DNA of 64,000 nt, from the NCBI GenBank assembly GCA_036362985.1, contig JAYGXS010000008.1, positions 12,442,278 through 12,506,277 of the forward strand. The letters are read 5' to 3'. Below the pieces are notes generated by a model. That model was given only the letters and a program-made list of their open reading frames with translations, did not search any database and had not been told where the DNA came from. The stretch comes from Ligula intestinalis. Its lineage: Eukaryota > Platyhelminthes > Cestoda > Diphyllobothriidea > Diphyllobothriidae. Made by a program: the position numbers and the translations under genes. Of this stretch, positions 53,431-64,000 are shown in pieces; within the stretch, counting starts at the first letter, position 1, and every line of letters starts with the position of its first letter.

Positions 53431-54402
53431 ATAACTCCCCCAGTAGAGCGTTGGTGGGTTACAAACGCTCGAAAAAGGAGAAGGTACGAAAATGTTCAAC
53501 AACAAAGTCTCGCAAGTTGGCAGTGTTTTATTTACTGCTCAGATAATTATTTTCTAAGAGTTCGTTGTTACTCGGAGTTATTTTTATTTTTTATTTTATT
53601 TTCACGATAGCACTAAGTTTGTAATGAAAGAGCCCCTTGGGCCTTAAATATACAATTTGCTCAAACGAACATGTCTACCGAAATGAATGAATGGGAGGGG
53701 CGGGGCTGGAGGGGATGTGAGAAGAATATGGGTAGTGTCAGGTGGCGAGGGTGGCGGTGGCGGCTGACTGGAAAGGACAGGTGGATGGAAAGGTAAAGGT
53801 GCCGTGGAAGTGGACGGGCCAGGGGGTGGCAACGTGCATTCAAAGTAGGCCGGATTCAGTCTATCGATGAAGACCGTATCAGGAGCATCAGCCTTTTGAA
53901 TAGCGTAATATTTGTCCTTCGGTTCCAACACTTTGAATGGACCGTCGTACGGTGGGCAAAGGGGCATGCGGACGGCGTTTTTCTGGACAAAAACGAATGA
54001 GGTTGTGTTTAAGTCGTCATGCACGAAAACGTGACGAGGTGTCAAGCACGTGGGGGTGAGACGCAGTGTGGCCACGCGTTGCTGCAACTGTTGCACGAAG
54101 GTGTTCCTGGTGTCAGGGGCGACGGAGGAAGACTGCACGAGCTCACCGGGTAAACGGAGGGGTGTGCCATAAACAAAATGGGCGGCAGTGCACTGAATGT
54201 CTTCCTTAGCAGCTGAGCGAATGCCGAGGAGTACGAGCGGTAGATTGTCGCTCTAGTTGTGTAAGGCGCGTTGAGACATCAGCGCGGAATTCAAATGATG
54301 GTAAAGGTGTTCCACGAGGCCGTTAAATGCTGCGTGATAGGCAGTGGAAGTGATGTGCACGCACCCGAGCAGTTTATTTAATTCACAGAAAAGCGAAGAC
54401 TA
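53431..54402 (-). mobile_element. Ty3/Gypsy retrotransposon, 3' part of pol
   Basis: The minus strand carries the end of the integrase and the pol C-terminus. A likely polypurine tract (CTGGGGGAGTTATGAAGG) ends near 53431, so the 3' LTR should lie to its left. The remaining pol is missing to the right of 54402. Confidence 0.7.
53644..54402 (-). pseudogene. Gypsy integrase C-terminal fragment
   Basis: SSLFCELNKLLGCVHITSTA then YHAAFNGLVEHLYHHLNSAL is the integrase catalytic Glu region, where N-G-L-V-E is standard. LGIRSAAKEDIQ, HFVYGTPLRLPGELVQSS and PPYDGPFKVLEPKDKYYAIQ follow, the last being the integrase C-terminal module. One stop lies near 54254 (TAG on the minus strand). A Pro-rich end closes the protein. 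Confidence 0.85.
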
Positions 54403-56179
54403 AACTGCTGCCACCAGAGATCCCATTTCTGTGGTGCAACCCTCCCCCTTCTGTTTGTGTCAAACGACGACACAGGCAATTGGTGCGTGTATGCGTTTGC
54501 ACTGTAATGTTTACGCAACTGCAAAGGCAACTGCAGCATGCACGCACATGCGTGCACATATATGGCGGCAAAGTCCTTAGGCGGCGGCGGTGGCAGGCAC
54601 GTTTATGCCGTGAGTGACGTTGTGGCTGCTGTGAAATCAGGGGTGCCACATGTGCACACAAGGTGGGGCGGTGCAGTAGACACATGTCAGTAGCGGCGGC
54701 CGCACCGACGACCAAGTCCCAAATCCAACCACACACACCTCATCACCTGCCTCGGACGCCGGGCCGTGTATAGATTGACATTCTGACCGCAAATCCCCGA
54801 CCATCCCACACCTCCCTTCCCCCCCCCCCCCCCCACCGACCCTGACAACAATAACACCACATCTGTCCACCAACCAGCATAGTTGATTGATTTCATTACC
54901 ATATAAATCTAAAGGCCTGACGAGAATTTATCGAAAACAAACGTATGTTCGCCAATTTGTCTTCTGAACTTTGTATCGTCAAAACACTTTTCCAATTTCA
55001 GCGATAGCTTTTTTAGTCCGGAAGCGTCAATTCTGATACTATAGAGTAAAATTTTGGAAGGCCTGCTTTATAGTATTGTCAAAATTAAATTGTTGTCCTA
55101 GGAACAAGTTTTCCCAAATCCGGCAGAGGGGTAGTCAGTAAGGCAAAATTTTATGAGTTTTATGGATAATGAAGAAATTGAAACTCCAAATCCTGTAGTT
55201 TTTCGATTGTCATTTGCACGGTATCAGTCCTAGTTTTCTAGCATAATAGAATGGATGACAATAACGTTTCGCCCACACTTACAGATGAAATCAATATCTG
55301 CTATTTGAAAATTCTATCTACGATCCTCAGGATGACTATACGTAAATTTTAATTTTAAAATTTCTACGTGCGTATGTTTTAGTCACTATTTTCTTGTAAC
55401 ATTGTGACTTACTTTACGTATCAAATGTTGATTATATTTGCGTACCGTTTTCAACAGTATTTTCAAAGGCTTTGCCTTGCACCCTAAATATACTGAACCA
55501 TCGATTATTCTTCCTGCTTCCAAGTCAGATACTCATTCGGGTGTAAACAATCACCGTGACGCTCACAAAACCCCAGCTCTAGCAAAAAATATTGAAAAAA
55601 AAATTTTATATCAATTTCTTGATTTTTGCCCAGAAAAAAGCTAATTAGCGACACACAATATCGTCTTCTACTTGGAAGACCATTCGAGACGTGTAACTTA
55701 ACTGTCCTTCTGGTAAGACTGGATGCCCTCGGCATCTAACCTCGTCTACTGGATTTCATTGGTCCCTAGTTGTCTTACCACAGGCAGAAGGTCTTAGTAG
55801 TTAATAACTACTCGATGCCTCAGCTGATCACAAGTATTTTTTTAAAGCACGGCCCTGCAAACAAATGTGATACTTTAATAGCAATAAAAATTCGATTCCC
55901 ATGTGATGAGTTGGAAGGAAAAGGAACATTCATCGTGATAGGTTTATTTGATATATGAAAATAACAAACCACCCGCTGCAACACAACCTTGTATTTACGC
56001 AATAAAACGTACTACAGCCCGCCAGCCACCAAACAGGACGAGCAATAACTCCTTGGGAAGCTTTTCAGAGCTAATGGCTATCCACGAACTTCACTGAACG
56101 GAATAAACTGCAGCCAAAAGCGTGGACCAATGAGCGTTGCCCACTGAAGTCATGGAAGAGCATCCCGTACACGAAAGTG
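54403..56179. other. Intergenic DNA with low-complexity blocks
   Basis: A GC-rich block at 54430-54840 ends in a run of about 16 C (54820-54835). The ORFs there are low-complexity artefacts. Near 55262 an ACGTTTCGCCC motif resembles the Penelope-like termini. The rest is AT-rich. Confidence 0.4.
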
Positions 56180-56605
56180 GTTATAAGACTTAAGGCTAAG
56201 ACGGCTAAACTTAACATCTACAATCTTCCAGGCCCGGTTCCGTAGGAGATGGGAGAAGTCTTGGAAGGCCAGAGTAGAAGAGAATGTTTATTGTGTATAG
56301 AATGGAATAGAGAATAGATGGAGAGAAGTTTGACTTTGGAGCACACGTCATCCCGCTGGACCGCCGTTGTCCTAAGGGACGTCTGGCGGTCGAGAGTGGG
56401 GGAGAAGAGACTTGTTCGAGTGGTGCTCTGGCGGCCGCGAGAACCTAGATACACGTGTGTGTGTCCGAGTGGAAGAGGTCAAGCCTCTACAGGTCAGCGC
56501 GACTGTAAGCGCTGACTGAGGTACTGGATAACCTTGAGGCAGCTGGCGTTGAACAATGACGCTGGACAAAACAATGGAGGACGTTGGCCGGCAGCGTCCA
56601 CTGCA
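56180..56605 (-). repeat. Left LTR (3' LTR)
   Basis: It shares with the right copy CAATCTTCCAGGCCCGGTT, TACACGTGTGTGTG and GGACGTTGGCCGGCAGCGTC. Identity is estimated by eye at around 90 percent. Confidence 0.82.
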
Positions 56606-57108
56606 AGAGCTCCCCTTTTTAGACCAAAGTAAGGATACTGAAAGAATCTGAACGGAGAAAGACTTGCTAAATTTAATAGCGGAGTAACGTACCAAGGTAG
56701 AGTTGTAAACAGCGTGGGTGGTTGTGGTTGGCATAAATGGGCCAGGTTGCAAGAGCGGCTGGAAAAAGCCGGTGGCTCGGTAAAATGTCAACAGCAAATC
56801 AATATGCTGTGTCAGTATGTGTTGAACCGAGAGGAATCGCTGGCAGTAGAATAAAGGTCAGAGATTGGAAAGGAGATCTGGATGCTGGCACTCAGAAAGG
56901 GAGATCTCCGTTGAATTGAGAAGTAACCATGGTCTAGGCGGAATGGGTTGTGAGCGGTTGAAGATCTCGACCTCGCTTCACGACAAGATATAAATGCATA
57001 AAGTCTCCGTATCGCGGTCACATCAGATGACACAGGAAAACTCAATTGAAAACGAGGGAGGTTTAAAAATGACTGAGATCAACCACATCATAAATCACAA
57101 CTGAAGAT

Positions 57109-57210
57109 CAACAAATACGCATAGACACGTCGGAAAGTCGCCAAATACGCAGGGAAAATCACCAAATATGCAGGGACACGTCAGCACGTCAGAAAAACAA
57201 CAATGCAGGG
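57109..57210. repeat. Short imperfect tandem repeats inside the TRIM-like element
   Basis: Three to four units around CCAAATACGCAGGGA lie just inside the primer-binding-site end. Confidence 0.55.
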
Positions 57211-57247
57211 ACAGCAGGCCACATAAGAAGATTATTTGCGAGTTCAT

Positions 57248-57266
57248 CTCACGATTGGGTCCACCA
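57248..57266 (-). promoter_or_regulatory. Putative tRNA primer-binding site
   Basis: TGGTGGACCCAATCGTGA on the minus strand directly abuts the right LTR. The leading TGG would pair with the CCA end of a tRNA. The tRNA is not identified. Confidence 0.55.
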
Positions 57267-57692
57267 GTTATAGGATTTAAGGCTAAGATGGTTAACCCTA
57301 ACACCTACAATCTTCCAGGCCCGGTTACGTAGGAGATGGGAGGAGTCTTGGAAGGCCAGAGTAGAAGAGATAGTTTATTTTGTACACAATGGAACGGAGA
57401 ATAGATGGAGAGAAGTTGGACTTCAGAGCACACGTCATTGCACTGGAGCGCCGTGGTCCTAAGTGAAGTCTGGTGGTTGAGAGTGGAGGAAAAGAGACAT
57501 GTTCGAGTGGTGCCTGGGTTGCCGTGAGAACCTAGATACACGTGTGTGTGGCCGAGTGGAAGAAGTCAAGCCTTTGCAGGTCAGTGCGCTTGTAAGCGCT
57601 GACTGAGGTACTGGATAACCTTGAGGCAGCTGGCGTTGAACAATAACGCCGGACAAAACAATGGAGGACGTTGGCCGGCAGCGTCCACTACA
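57267..57692 (-). repeat. Right LTR (5' LTR)
   Basis: Partner of 56180-56605, of equal length. Read on the minus strand it ends in TATAAC before the primer-binding site. Confidence 0.82.
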
Positions 57693-60600
57693 TGGTCTCC
57701 GTAAACGAGGCTAGATCCCTCATGCTTCTTGAAATAGGAGTTGCCCACAGGCCTGACTCCACAATCCTGCAACAATTAATGCGGCCAAAAGACCCTATCC
57801 TGAAGCAGGATAAATCAGGCCTTACATTCCGCCTTCAGTGCGGTTGATGGATGCGCAAACAGGTTGGGAAAACTGACTGGCATCTAGAAACGTGAATGCA
57901 TGGATGTCAGCTGTCTCTAAGACGGCTGAACCCAAAGTCAAAGTTTGCAACCCATGCTGCAGAGATTAAGCACTTCTCCAACTTTCACGCAGTTTAAAAT
58001 CGGCACTGAGTTGACAATAATACATTAAGGCAGACTAAGAGAGCCTGGACGCCGACCGACTCTTCAATAAACCGCTAAATATATGTTGTTGTCAAAATCA
58101 TTCTTACCTGTGGGCAGTCGCCGCGTGAAATAATAAGGACCGCGAACGGACTGTACGGTCAAAATGCCTGTAGATAAAATAGTTCATGGCGAAACGAGGG
58201 CCGCCGCGACACACATGATCAAGCGCGGGGGACGAGACCAAAACACGCACCCCATTTACAAATAGGATCGACGAAGAGACCGACGGCGGGACGCGAGGCA
58301 CACAATGACTCAGCCAGGATTGGCAGAATACGCACACGAAAAAGAGTAACATGCAGCGAGAACCATGAGCCAGATAGATAAGAAAACTATCCAAAACGTC
58401 ATATATAAAATAAATCTCTCCCTGTGCATGTTTTTTTCCTTTCCAAATGTGACACTGTCTATTGTGTATTAGAGAAAAATCCGCCATTTATGTGCCGATC
58501 AGTCTGCAATGTTGTATTTCCTTGTAAGAAGCCATATTTTATAATTTTACGAATAATATAAGCATTCTTGCTCAATGCAATCAAGGTACAGAATGCTGTA
58601 GGCAGAGAACATATCTGTGGCAACTTTCGAATAAAAAACAAAACATGTCAGAATATAATGCCAACTTGCAAGAAGAAGCTGCAGAAGTTTACAATATGAT
58701 TTACCTTAAATTTCGAACGTATCTATGCAAAATTAAGCAGTGGCAGTAAGAATGGCCGAGATGGAGGATAGACCGCATCTTTAAGGGACATATTAACTGT
58801 GCTTGAAAACAATGTGACGATTAGTAACTGAATATACAGACACAAGAGTAGCCGTCCTTTGATGCCCTAACTAATACTCGACCAAGGAGGACTGATTCCG
58901 ATGCAGAAACACGCATAATGGAGACGGTAAAACACATAAGCAATCGATATGCTATTGCGCCCGTGGGTAACTCCACTGTACATTTGATGCTTCCGTAGGC
59001 CTTACATCAACGTCGCTGTCTGTGGTTCGTCCTAAACGATAAGTTGGGTAAATACTTCATACTAGTGCGGTAGGCCTTGGTTGCATTTACTGCACACTGG
59101 CTAACCATATTCCCGATGTTCTTATATCAAAGAGGGAAGAGACCAAATCGGCATTGACGGGAGTCTTCTGACTAACTGAAAGGAACCGTCAATCCACATT
59201 TAACCCACGACATAAACATTATGCTAGCATAGACAAGATACAATTTACCTGACATCTCGAATTTTGCGTCATTGCAATCTGCTCCTCAGCGCTGAGTGAA
59301 TCTTTATTAACTCGCCAATCAGCAGCCCTTCACGTAACGACTATGTGTGTGCAGGTCGTGCATTCAAACGCTGATATGTCAATTGCCCTTGTGCGCATTG
59401 CTTCTGTAGTTTACTATCTTCGGTGCGTTTGATTTACAGTGAGCTCAACCATAACCCTGTTCTCCTTAAAGTTGTGGTCAAATACGACTAAAACATCTAG
59501 ACAAAATACGCATGAGCCCAAATGACGACCAACAAAAACTTTGTTTATCTGAGGACTCAGTTGATTGGTTCGTTTGTTTGTTCGTTCCAAACGACTATAG
59601 GCGGTTTCATTTATCGACGCCCTGGGTCCCCGCGGCGTACTTTTTGTACATTACGGTGGTTTTCGTATTGTCTACGTTTATTTTACCTTAGGCATAACCC
59701 ACTGATTACATTGTTTAAAATATATTTTACGGATGTGTTCCCTCAGGTCCGCCTTATTAGACTACATTCGTATGTGCACTCCTATATCTAGAGTGCGATC
59801 GAAATCACGTTTTTGGATGTATTATGTGCACGCTAGCCTGTCTGGAGTCCGCAACCTGATGTGTGCCATTTTAATTTTACAGAGACAAGTTTCTACATTC
59901 ATTGTCTGCGACCAGCAATAAGCTTTCGTATTCTAATTGCCTATCCACATTCCGTAACGTTGCTTTTCTGAGACGCGTTATTGTTTTGGGCGAAATAATT
60001 AACGAAATCTGATCGCAAGTTATCTCCACTTTCCAGGCATGTATGTCAACCGAGTTTATGTTTGCATGCAGCTTCAGATCTTTGCAGAAGGGCTAAATGG
60101 GCCAACGTCGCCACCTGTGTTTACATTTGCTGTCCATACCGTGGCGAACTAGCGTGTAATGAACTATTCCAAACTTAATTAGCTCTTAAAGGTGAAGCCA
60201 AAGAAACCTGTTTCTTCTAACCAGACGTAACAATGTTTGCAGGTAGCCGTTTTCCGAGTTTATTTGTCTGCCTCGACTTAGGCTACTGAAGTCAGGTTTC
60301 AGTGATTCTATTTATTCATACATTTGCGATTAACAAATCCTCGACTTTTAACTTCTATCGTTAAGTGCAGGTTAATCAATTAACACTCATCCGCATCAGG
60401 GCTCGACCACGTTGTTCATCGTGCGATTGAATGCTTATTACCCAGTCAAAATACTCAAAGAGCGGGATTGTCTTCTTTTGAAGTAGTCGTCGCCAACCGA
60501 TCTAAATTCGGAATCTCCATTCCTATAGAACCGAAAATGTTTTATTAAAACTACCGTCACGTCCTCAAAAGTGATAAAACCGTATGATATTTGGGGGCAG

Positions 60601-62245
60601 ATATAGGACGACCCTACGGTGTGGAATGCAAATTCTGGTCATAAATGATTTAAAATTAATTGTGTTTGGTAAGCGAATGCCTTCACCAACGTTCGGCAAA
60701 TGCTAAGACGAATATTGGAAGCCTTTGTTCATGGCAAGCAGTCTAATCTGGTCAGGGAACATCATCAGTGTCCTGCTGGTCAAGCCCGACTTCGGTAGAA
60801 GGATGTTTCTTAGAAATCGTTTGGCTCCAGCCGTTTGCGTTTTTGGTACTAATTCATGGTTGACGAAGAAACTTTGCAACTGCGAAGTGTCCTAAGGATC
60901 ACTCTCCGAGTGAAATACACCGGTTTCATTTTAAATGAGACAGTCCACATCTGCTGCGAGAACATCATGGGAATATCTGAGTATCTAAGAAAGACTGCTA
61001 AAATGCCCTGAGCCTTTTCGCGGCAAGCCACCCTAAAAGCTTAAGTGTTGCTACGCTCGATCGGGTACCATTTCCCATATACAAACTTCGAAGAGGGCTC
61101 AACTTTGAGCCTGCCTGGATGCATTTCGCTAAGACGCAAAAGTGTTTCTTACCCCTCCGGCATTTTACCTCTGTCGCCGACGAAACGAATGGCCTGTTCA
61201 GACCCGCTGATGCTGATCGTAGTGCATCGCTGGGTGCAGTCCGCGACATGAAGGCTAGCTAGGTCAGACATTATCTGAAAATGCGCCTATCGTGCTTGTG
61301 CGTATTTGATATCGGGACGCGGTCACACTCGTTAGGCATTTTAATGAAAGCTGTAAAATGCACACACTAGGCGGTCGTCGACTGTACAACGTAATACTAC
61401 TGATCCTCGCGAATCAAAAACTGATCTACCTTATGATCCCCTATTCTCCATAGGTATTCGAACCTCAGGTAAATATTAGACAAACAAAAGGTGTCGGTAG
61501 TCTCCGTTTTCAGGCAAATGTTTATTTGGGTCTAGAAACGTACATAAATCACGGAATCCAATGCCCAGGATTTATTAAAGGTTTAGCAACGCCGCCAGCT
61601 AGATATTTAATCCACAATTTAACCCGACGTACAGAGCCTACATGCGTAACATAAACCGCGCTGTAATATTTACTCATAAAATCCATTAGGCTTCTTTAAA
61701 GTCTGGTAGTTAATTTTTAAAGTTTTCCTCCCCTTTAAGATAATGATACCCAATCAGCACACAGTGCCCGCAAAACATACCTGATGACAAATAGTGTCCC
61801 TTATTACACGCCAACCTTTAGTGCAGTTAATGTTCGAAGCCGTAGCCCACTGTCTCGACAGTACCATCGAAATTCGTCCAGGGCTTAGTATGCTAATTCT
61901 GCAGGTAGCCTTCAACAGATGTTTCAAACTTTGTCATCCACAAACGACGGGGTGTGTCTCATTACGCGATCAATGAACGCCACTCTATCATATATAACCA
62001 TGTCGGACAGTCGGCAAATGGGCTGAAGACACCTGTCTTCCAGGATGCCAGTATAATTTTCTTAAATCAAGGCGTCGCTTGGAACGTATATATTTGGTTC
62101 TTAATCTGACTGTCGTATGTATGACGATGATGCATTCTATTTTAAACAAATCTTTGCTAAATGTTGCTCTCTGTCGCTCTCTGCAATAAAATCCTACCTA
62201 CGTAGCATCTGTATCTAATTCATCACGCATTAATTACCTGTTCAG
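57693..62245. other. Long stretch without recognised genes, perhaps intron of the 62-kb gene
   Basis: About 4.5 kb. ORFs of 60-127 codons (such as 58487-58104 minus and 59522-59921 plus) carry no family motif. It may be the upstream intron of the gene whose exon starts at 62246. Confidence 0.45.
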
Positions 62246-62827
62246 ATCGTGACTGGTTCTTTTACATGGATCGAATGACCAGCAACGAATTATCGGCCAT
62301 CACCTCTCATCAAACGTTCTGCTTGCCCAAGCCCCTTCCTCTTGATGGCAATATTCTTTCCAATTTTGCGCATATTGCGACTTCCGGTCGGAATTTCCAC
62401 GACTTACAACGCCCGGAACCGCAATTTAAGTCAATCGATCCCTCAACCAAAAATGACAAGGGCATAAGTGCCGGAGGCCGCTCTCACTTAAGTCATCCCA
62501 ACACGGATGTTGCTGACTCATCCACTCAACCCTTCCTCTCTGCGAACGGTGGTAGTTATCCCATGTCATCACCTGATCAAGACGTTCCCAAACTACCCAA
62601 AAAATCGATTACTCGTCCCGTAACAGAGGGATGGTTTTCGTTATCCTCAGCTACCTTACCAAATCGCCGTCAATCCATAGGCAGATCAGAAAGCGCCAAC
62701 TTGCTTCAACCTGCCTTGAAGAACCACTATCTCGGCCCGGAACCTTTGTCTCCGACATCGGCTGCCGCGTCTCCCTCTCGACACCTGAGTGAACCAACCT
62801 CTAAGGTGACCTCTCACTCCCCCGTCG
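62246..62827 (+). CDS. Exon 1 visible of the Ser-rich gene
   Basis: Open from the acceptor, 194 codons. Met 62266 is internal to the exon frame (the preceding RDWFFY is also open), so it need not be the start. Confidence 0.72.
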
Positions 62828-63726
62828 GTGAGTTTCATTGTTTTTTTCTCTTCGTCAAAGTTTTGCTCCAATTGTCAAGATTGATCCATAAAAAACGTAG
62901 TGTGTGTTGTTTGATTGAACCGTTGGGTATCCTGCTTTATTCAGCTTACTGACCTGTCAATAGAAGCGAATATTTGAGTCCCAGGAAGCAGTTCAGAAGC
63001 CGAAGATGCGATCACTGGAACAAGAGTTTTATTTGCCTGACGTTTCGGATTCCGTCGGGAATCCTTAGTCATAGGTAATCGTAAACAAGTCTGAGACATG
63101 CGCAGATAAGGGGTGATACATGCACAGATTGCACGGTATTTATAGTTCATATTGCTGCCACCCTCTTTTCGCCTAGATACTTACGAGGTTTAGTCGTACT
63201 GTAAAATTGCGTGCTCGTTTTAGTTTGGTGCCGCCTTATAACTGTTCTTGTGATGATGATGTCCTTTCCAGCGCCCGCCGACCCAGGAGAGCTGTACGAG
63301 GACCACAGACCTCGCTCCTGCCGCACCTCTCCTTCCGTGCTGTCACCAAAGGCTGCGCGAAAAATTAGTCAAATCTTGACTGGGACTGTCACTGCCGCCG
63401 CCGCCCCCACCTCTACGTCCTCCGCCGCCGCCGCCTCGCCTCATAGCCTGCCTACCCCAAAGTCTAGAAACGACGCCGGCGCCGTCACCTTTAGCCGGGG
63501 TGAAGACTATTCTGCCAACAACAGCGGTGGCTCCGGCGGCGGTGATAGCACCTCCAAAAGCAACGCGGTGGCAGCAATGGCTGCGGCAGCTGAGTTGATG
63601 ATGAAGCCCAGTCTGGCCTCTCTCATGTCTACGGCTTCTCCGCCGATGTTGGTGCAGTCAAGCCTGCGAGATTTGGTTCTGAAGACGGCGGCGACCACCA
63701 ATAGCCTTCCCTCCCTGTCCACACGG
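62246..63726 (+). CDS. Unrecognised Ser/Pro/Ala-rich protein, two internal exons
   Basis: Exon 62246-62827 (acceptor CTGTTCAG, donor GTGAGT) and exon 63272-63726 (acceptor CTTTCCAG, donor GTAAGA) join in phase through GCG (Ala). It starts RDWFFYMDRMTSNELSAITS, the only well-structured part, then becomes Ser/Pro-rich (PNRRQSIGRSESANLL, ASPSRHLSEPTS) and in the second exon Ala/Ser/Gly-rich (AARKISQILTG, AAMAAAAELMMKPSLASLMS). RRQS and RHLSEP resemble basophilic-kinase and 14-3-3-type sites, which hints at a phospho-regulated signalling or cytoskeletal protein. That is inference only. The gene continues beyond the window on both sides of these exons. Confidence 0.72.
62828..63271. other. Intron of the Ser-rich gene
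   Basis: 444 bp, GTGAGT to TTTCCAG. It holds a decayed hammerhead-like motif at 63029-63076. Confidence 0.7.
63029..63076 (-). ncRNA. Decayed hammerhead-like motif in an intron
   Basis: On the minus strand: CCT (pairs with AGG), ATGACTA where CTGANGA is expected, a perfect hairpin GGATTCC-CGAC-GGAATCC, then GAAACGTC and AGGCAAATAAA. Two core changes should abolish cleavage. Confidence 0.5.
63272..63726 (+). CDS. Exon 2 visible of the Ser-rich gene
   Basis: 455 nt, in phase with the previous exon and ending in phase 0 before GTAAGA. Alanine-rich runs are encoded by GCC repeats. The strand and frame are chosen by the splice sites. Confidence 0.72.
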
Positions 63727-64000
63727 GTAAGAACCCTACCAATCTTGTGGGGTCGCCTAAAATAGATTCCGCCTGTCTAAGGCTACCTGAAAATAAATTC
63801 CGCCGGCCTAAGGTCGATTTTCCGCCAATAGGCTTTGTCTAATACTCTTATTGGTCAATTGGCATTTAGTTCCCTAAAGAAATTGTAAGTGGTTTTAATT
63901 TACTTTCCATTATTCACTTCCCACCCAATTTAACACACATTTACACTCCTTAAGCCAGAGTTTAACCTTAAACTACGACTTTTGTTAGACACTTGGGCGG
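63727..64000. other. Intron start with a two-unit repeat
   Basis: About 63754-63812 contains two imperfect 30-bp units around ATTCCGCC...CTAAGG. The rest is AT-rich with no gene. Confidence 0.5.

Larger units (their letters stand above)
56180..57692 (-). mobile_element. Short LTR element without genes (TRIM-like)
   Basis: Two direct repeats of 426 bp each (56180-56605 and 57267-57692) flank 661 bp of non-coding DNA. Read on the minus strand, both repeats start TG(C/T)AGTGGACGC. The 5' LTR (right) is followed at once by TGGTGGACCCAATCGTGA, a primer-binding-site-like TGG start, and the 3' LTR is preceded by the purine tract AAAAAGGGGAG. The total of 1.5 kb with no gag or pol fits a terminal-repeat retrotransposon in miniature or an internally deleted copy. 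No target duplication is evident. Confidence 0.75.

Noticed and set aside
54383..54902. Cys-rich and Gly-rich minus-strand ORFs
   Set aside because: Low-complexity DNA including a poly-C run; the left part is better explained as Gypsy integrase in another frame.
58104..58487. 127-residue minus-strand ORF with hydrophobic stretches
   Set aside because: No recognised domain, start context or splice signal; probably chance.
63507..63722. Minus-strand ORF with Ala/Pro runs
   Set aside because: Antisense of the Ala/Ser-rich exon, which has proper splice sites on +.

Overview
The window is eukaryotic. It has GT-AG introns, one intron of nearly 17 kb, and a dense layering of decayed retrotransposons. 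The mix of CR1/L2-group LINEs, Penelope-like elements with GIY-YIG domains, hammerhead-like motifs, a Ty3/Gypsy fragment and a host alpha-tubulin gene suggests a repeat-rich flatworm, perhaps a diphyllobothriid-type tapeworm. That species-level guess rests on family knowledge and was not tested by any search. No bacterial genes, CRISPR arrays or operons are present.

Two host genes are visible, both on the + strand. The first (543-23418) is a strongly divergent alpha-tubulin. Seven exons splice in frame into 1782 nt, 593 codons plus the stop; only the initiator exon is not identified. The core aligns residue by residue with ordinary alpha-tubulin, but the last exon replaces the usual tail of about 12 residues with about 155 residues: a Gly/Ser-rich linker followed by 43 residues of which 39 are Asp or Glu. 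The catalytic Glu254 position is Gln, there is no lysine at the K40 position, and there is no terminal Tyr. The second gene (62246-63726 and beyond the right edge) is a Ser/Pro/Ala-rich protein that I do not recognise; two exons are visible.

The first tubulin intron (772-17571) holds two facing Penelope-like fragments with an inverted repeat, a 5' piece of LINE family B, a LINE of family A, a hAT-like non-autonomous element invaded by a hammerhead-bearing insertion, and a broken DNA transposon with CCCYAGTAGCA ends. The fifth tubulin intron in this model holds a very old family A LINE.

From 24.6 to 51.9 kb the DNA is almost entirely LINE on LINE. I separate six families by their proteins, labelled A to F here only. 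All follow the plan ORF1, endonuclease, reverse transcriptase, and all are broken by frameshifts or stops. From 53.4 to 57.7 kb are a Ty3/Gypsy integrase end and a short LTR pair (426 bp each, 1.5 kb in total) with a primer-binding site and polypurine tract but no genes. From 57.7 to 62.2 kb I see no gene.

The most interesting item is the tubulin. The next is the set of hammerhead-like cores scattered through the window.
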